Shown here: piece after piece, positions 59,760 to 64,000 of the stretch
How positions within the stretch are numbered: position 1 is the first letter of the stretch
How the letters are laid out: every line of letters begins with the position of its first letter
Source of the DNA: Warburgia ugandensis
Lineage: Eukaryota; Streptophyta; Magnoliopsida; Canellales; Canellaceae
Reading direction: 5' to 3'
DNA: 64,000 nucleotides
Assembly (NCBI GenBank): GCA_035236585.1
Contig: CP141132.1
Span: 49,417,880-49,481,879 of the forward strand
Made by a program: the position numbers and the translations under genes
The notes under the pieces: model-generated
Told to the model about the DNA's origin: nothing
Seen by the model: the letters and a program-made list of their open reading frames with translations, nothing else
Databases searched by the model: none

Positions 59760-60380
59760 AAACCTAAGACAAAAAAGTTAGAAATAGTTAGGGAGTTTTA
59801 AGATGTTTTTCTTGAAGAACTACCTAGATTATTAGCAAGAAGAGAGATTGATTTTACTATTGAGCTTATATCAGGTACAACTCCTATTCCAAGGTGTCAT
59901 ACAAGATGGCTCTAATAGAACTAAAAACATTTAACGTTTAGCTTCAAGAATTGTTAGATAGGGGATTCATCAAGCCTACTGTATCACCCTAGGGAGCACC
60001 AGTTCTCTTTGTTGAGAAGAAGGATGGGTCAATGGGTCGATGAGGTTATGTATTGATCATCGTATGTATGAAAAGTTTAGCAATGTGAGTTTTGACTTGA
60101 ATAGGTCAACTTTTTGAGCCACATTATTTCCAAGGATGACTCTATGGACCCAGCTAAAGTTGAAGTAGTGATGAAATGGGATAGATCAAAGATAGTAATA
60201 GAGATACGTAGTGTCCTTAGTTTAGTTGGATTTTGTCATAAATTTATAGAGGGGTTTTTGCTTCTTTCTCTACCATTGACCACTCTAAGCCAGAAGAGTG
60301 AGAAATTTGTACGAAAAAATGCTTGTGAGAGGAGATTCCCAGAATTGAAAAGGAGACTCACCACATCACTTTAATTAACT
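59760..60380 (+). pseudogene. Tekay-like reverse transcriptase with internal deletion
   Basis: N-terminal landmarks (REIDFTIELISGTTPIP, LQELLDRGFIKPTVSP, FVEKKDGS, RLCIDHR) run to about 60,080. The next recognisable segment is the thumb/connection (FLSHIISKDDSMDPAKVE, EIRSVLSLVGFCHKFIEGF) from about 60,110. The roughly 100-120 residues between, which carry the catalytic YxDD motif, are absent. Only about 30 bp of unclear sequence joins the two parts. Confidence 0.8.
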
Positions 60381-60780
60381 TTACTCTTGGTTAGTGGAGA
60401 TTTGGTAGTTTACAGTGACACTCCTAGGAAAGGTATGAGTTGCGCATTAGTGTGGCATGAAAAGATATTTGTCTATGCTTTTAGACAATTAAAGACACAT
60501 GAGGTAAACTACCCTACTCACGACTTAGAGTTAACAACGGTAGTTTTGAATTGAAAATATGGAGGCATTGCCTATATGGGGAGAAATTTGAGGTCATTAC
60601 AAATCATAAGAGCACCAAATACATCTTCTCACATAGCTAACTAAAAATGAGATAGGGGTGGTGGATGGAGTATCTTAAAATTATAACTTTTCCATTCATT
60701 ATAATCTTAGAAAGGCCAACAAGGTGGGCAATGCTTTAAGCAAGAAGACGCATGGATTAATGGTAAATTTGTTGGTTTGA
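60380..60780 (+). pseudogene. Tekay-like RNase H
   Basis: Matches the family order: VYSDTPRKGMSCALVW, then FVYAFRQLKTHEVNYPTHDLE, then a frameshifted LYGEKFEVITNHKS-like part, ending near the ALSKK string at 60,730-60,750. Confidence 0.75.
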
Positions 60781-60929
60781 TTAGTATTTATGGGGAGACT
60801 TATACAAGCATAGAAGGTTGATTAGCAAACACATGCTCTAAGTGAGAAGTCTAGTTTTATTAAGGAAATAGATGGGGGTGTATGTTTCCAAGGGAGACTT
60901 GTAATTTTAGCTATCACATAATTGAGACT

Positions 60930-61520
60930 AGACTTACTAGATGAGGCACATGAATCATTGCATACCATTCATCTTGACAGTATAAAAATGTACCATGATT
61001 GAATAAAAACTTTTCATGGGAAGGAATGAAAAAAGATATTGGTAAGTTTGTAGAGAGATGTTTGACTTTTCACCAAGTGAAGGTGAAACACCAGAGACCT
61101 GTAGGAATGTTACATGCAATGGAACTTCTAGAGTGTATGCAGGATCACATCACCATGGATTTTGTTGTGGAATTTCCCATGACATAGAGAGGTTATGATA
61201 TGATGTGGGTGATGATGGACATACTAACTAAATCTACACATTTTCTTCCTATTAAATAGACACAGTCATTGGACAATTTGGCTAAGTTGTATGTGTAGGA
61301 GATCGTAAGTCTTTGTGGCATACCACCTACTATCATTTCTGATAGAGATGGTAGATTTATGTCTAAGTGCTAGAGTAGTGCATAGGAAGGCTTAGGTTCA
61401 TCATTGAAATTCAGTGCAGCCTTCATCCATAGATAGATGATCAATTAGAGAGAACTATACAGACTTACAAAGACATGTTGAGGGAGTGTACACTAGACTG
61501 AAAAGGAAATTGGGACGAGC
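60930..61520 (+). pseudogene. Tekay-like integrase core
   Basis: Zinc-binding HH-CC region around 60,935-61,070 (HTIHLDSIKMYHD, then RCLTFHQVK). The first catalytic Asp lies in ITMDFVVEFP near 61,150, the second in IISDRDGRF near 61,335, and the Glu in DDQLERTIQT near 61,440-61,470. Frameshifts and stops occur throughout. Confidence 0.8.
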
Positions 61521-62077
61521 ACCTCCAGCTATTTGAATTCACTTACAACAATAGTTTTCATGCAAGAATTGACAAGGCACCATATGAAGCACTATATGGA
61601 TGACTATGTTGATCACTGATGTGTTGGAGTGATGTAGGAGAAAGGTTGCTTTTCAAATCTGAACTAGTGGAATAATGTGCAGAAAAGGTCAAACTTATAA
61701 AAAAGTGACTATTGATGGCTCACAATCACCAGAATAGCTATTTTGATTGTAGACATAGAGATTTGGAGTTTTTAGTAGGAGATTGTGTCTTTTTAAAGAT
61801 CTCACCCTTAAAAGGTGTCATGAGACTCGGACTAAAAGGCAAATTATGTCTTAGGTTCATTGTCTTTTTTTAAGATCTTAGAGAGGATCGACCTAGTGGC
61901 ATACAGATTAACATTGCCATTGCAACTTGCAGAAGTATATGATGTTTTTCACATGTCGATGTAGTGGAAGTACATGTTAGACCCCACACATGTACTTGAG
62001 AGAGTACTAAATCAATTGAGACCATATTAGACCTTTAAAGAAAAATAGTATGGATTTATGTAAAAAGGAACAAAAAT

Positions 62078-62200
62078 TGAGGACAAAGACCATCTCATTG
62101 GTCAAGATACTATGACAACATCATTCTATTAAGGAGTTTACTTGGGAGACTTACGATGAGATGAAATGGGCATACCAAAATTATTTGCTGAATAATGTAA
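62078..62200 (+). pseudogene. Tekay-like chromodomain
   Basis: One frame reads RTKTISLVKIL, stop, QHHSIKEFTWETYDEMKWAYQNYLLN, matching the terminal chromodomain of Tekay elements with its Trp; the usual Trp after KIL is a TGA stop here. Confidence 0.78.
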
Positions 62201-62228
62201 AGAAGATTTTGAGGTTGAAATTTTTCTA

Positions 62229-62240
62229 AGGAGGGAAGAA
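62229..62240 (+). other. Polypurine tract
   Basis: AAGGAGGGAAGAA directly precedes the TGTAATACCT start of the 3' LTR. Confidence 0.85.
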
Positions 62241-62775
62241 TGTAATACCTCTAATTTATATGCTTCTTTTCATGTAATTTTTAATCAAATTTTAAATAAA
62301 ATACAAATTTGGAATTCTATGTTTTGAGTGCTATGGAATTAACCTCTAAAAAGATACTTAGTTCACCCAAAAACCTAAATATTTTGAATGTACAATTTAA
62401 AGCTTTTCAACGACACTAAGAATGTTGAAATTAGAGTTGAGATGAAAAAGTTCAGATTTTTTTAATAAGGGGTATTTTAGTAAATTCATTTGTAGACCCC
62501 AATTGTAGAAGTCTGCAATGGACAATGTCAAACAACGTCTTAATAGGGCATAATGATGTCTTTGACCACATCATGACTTGTTTAAAAAGAATAAATTTAG
62601 ATATCTAATTAATTAAGTACATCTAAATAAAATAAAATAAAATTAAAACAAAACTTAAAGCAAGGGCTAATATTGATATCAGCACCCTCCTTTTAAGTAT
62701 AACAGTCAAAAGTTCAATTGTCACCAAACATAAGAAAGAAAAGAAAGAAGATGTAGAAGAAGAAGAAGAAGAAGA

Positions 62776-62859
<84 letters not shown>

Positions 62860-64000
62860 GAAAAACCCCATTTACTATTGACTCACCAATGAGGATCGAT
62901 GGGTGAGTTTCAATGGAAAAAAACCAACAAAAAACATTTGTTGTATTGAGAGATAGTTAAGAAGATAACTTTAAAAGGATAATATGTTCTATTCATCTTC
63001 TTCACCATCATGACAGGAGTAAAAGATCCTTGTTTATTCAATGATCATTGAAGTTTTCACTAGGAAGTTGGAAAAAATAGTATGCATGGAGACTGCCACC
63101 ATTTGGTGATAAAAATCCATCTTCTCCTGTGTCATTTTATGGTCAAAAAATATGATGCAAGTATGTATCATCATGCCCTCTTTGATTTACCCTATGTGTT
63201 GCACATGTGTAGATCTACAACTATTCCTGATAATATTTCAATGATATTCATAGATTTAACTCCCCTTGGATCTTGTAATTGAAAAGTTAGATATGAACTC
63301 CAGCAGCACCATTTGCTTATTGCTAGCCATTAGTTGCATAGGAAAATCTAGATCTGACCACTATCTACGGTTGATGATGCACGAGCTGTAGATTAGATTC
63401 TTTTGATGTATATCAGGACATCTATATGCAAGATCTAACACCAATCAAAGTCTGTAATAAAATCTAACAATTGTAAACCATCAAATTTTAATTGATCATT
63501 TAGATCTAACACCCTCAATTACTAATTTATGTAACAACTTTGAGTCCCATTGTTGGATCATAAAAAATTTTAAAATCCAACCATGAACAATAATATAAGT
63601 TAGTGTGTGCATTGGTCCAACTATTGATAATGTGGATCTGGTCATCTATCAATGAGTAAAGGTATTGATCTAAAAAATAAAAAATCTTACATGTCTCAGA
63701 CCAATAATTTTAGAAGCTTAAAGATTGATTTGGATCATTGGTCAACAATCAATGGCGCATATATTAAATCCCAGCAATTGTTGGATGTTTGAGTCTTAAT
63801 CCACAACTAGGAGATATCTTATCAGTAATTTGAATGACTATGATCACAATTTTTGGCTACTAATCTGTGATAGAATAGTGAATTATGTGATTTTTTATAT
63901 TCTATGAATGATCATTGAAGATATAAACTGAGATTTGATGATGAATTGTTGTAGCAAGTGTGTATGTTTTGCATATTAAGACTGATCAGATTCTAAACCT
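62241..64000 (+). repeat. 3' LTR of the Tekay-like element, cut by the window edge
   Basis: First 1,760 bp of an LTR expected to be about 3.5 kb. Collinear with 54,665 onward, including GAAGCTAGA/AAAGTTAGA-type blocks and the text from TTGTTTATTCA to the right edge. Confidence 0.85.
62757..62857. repeat. (GAA)n-(GA)n compound microsatellite in the 3' LTR
   Basis: About 23 bp of GAA repeats followed by about 80 bp of uninterrupted GA. The same place in the 5' LTR (about 55,165-55,195) has only a short GAAGAAGG-AGAGAGAGAG run. Confidence 0.9.

Larger units (their letters stand above)
54665..64000 (+). mobile_element. Tekay/Del-like Ty3/gypsy chromovirus, defective, running off the right edge
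   Basis: 5' LTR 54,665-58,129; primer-binding site at 58,132; gag, protease, partial reverse transcriptase, RNase H, integrase and chromodomain in the order of Ty3/gypsy; polypurine tract at 62,229-62,240; 3' LTR from 62,241 to beyond the window. Very long LTRs and the chromodomain type fit the Tekay clade. The 4.1-kb interior is about 1 kb short of usual, mainly from a deletion in reverse transcriptase. Stops and frameshifts are frequent. The LTRs differ at roughly a fifth to a quarter of positions over their first 230 bp by eye, so the insertion is old. Confidence 0.88.

Noticed and set aside
62623..62871. Minus-strand frame with a long Leu-Ser repeat
   Set aside because: Translation of the GA microsatellite.
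1..64000. tRNA, rRNA, CRISPR arrays, bacterial-type operons
   Set aside because: None seen; the only tRNA-like parts are the heads of the SINEs, and the repeats lack CRISPR geometry.

Overview
This is nuclear DNA of a flowering plant. The two genes carry many GT-AG introns, both proteins belong to families with characteristic plant forms, and nearly everything else is plant transposable-element debris: Ty3/gypsy and Ty1/copia LTR elements, an RTE-clade LINE, Au-like SINEs and foldback or hAT-like elements. The bloated introns and the RTE LINE type suggest a non-grass angiosperm with a fairly large genome, perhaps a magnoliid or early eudicot. That placement is an inference from element types only.

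Layout. Positions 1-515 are the 3' end of a Ty3/gypsy chromovirus pol (chromodomain), probably followed by LTR remains to about 1.1 kb. From 2,389 to 20,156 on the + strand lie seven exons of a TSO1/tesmin-like CXC (TCX/CPP) transcription factor gene. Its 5' exons are outside the window, and its intron at 3,989-19,167 is about 15.2 kb. That intron holds a decayed RTE LINE (about 10.67-13.6 kb, minus strand), a truncated SINE, a threefold tandem repeat, and a 29-bp LINE-tail insertion with a perfect 17-bp target duplication.

From 20.2 to 26.8 kb, between the convergent 3' ends of the two genes, lie two SINEs and a small internally deleted Ty1/copia element. From 26,785 to 33,729 on the minus strand is a complete nine-exon gene for an acyl-protein thioesterase / carboxylesterase of 257 residues with an intact Ser-Asp-His triad. 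Its introns carry an 893-bp hAT-like element and a ~310-bp foldback element.

From 39 kb to the right edge the window is nested LTR retrotransposons. A complex solo-LTR-like block (39,172-42,771) is followed by a small non-autonomous LTR element (45,810-47,781). Then comes an Athila/Tat-type gag (48.0-49.1 kb, resuming at 54.4 kb). This gag is split by a 5.3-kb run of LTR-derived sequence flanked by the 5-bp duplication CTACT, and then by a Tekay-like chromovirus (54,665 to beyond 64,000) with ~3.5-kb LTRs and a broken pol that lacks its reverse-transcriptase active site.

I found no RNA genes, no CRISPR, no gene cluster and no convincing new biological system. The unusual material is structural: repeat-in-repeat arrangements and traceable insertion footprints. 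Exon coordinates come from matching splice sites and reading frames by hand. Element borders are by eye unless a target duplication or terminal motif is stated.
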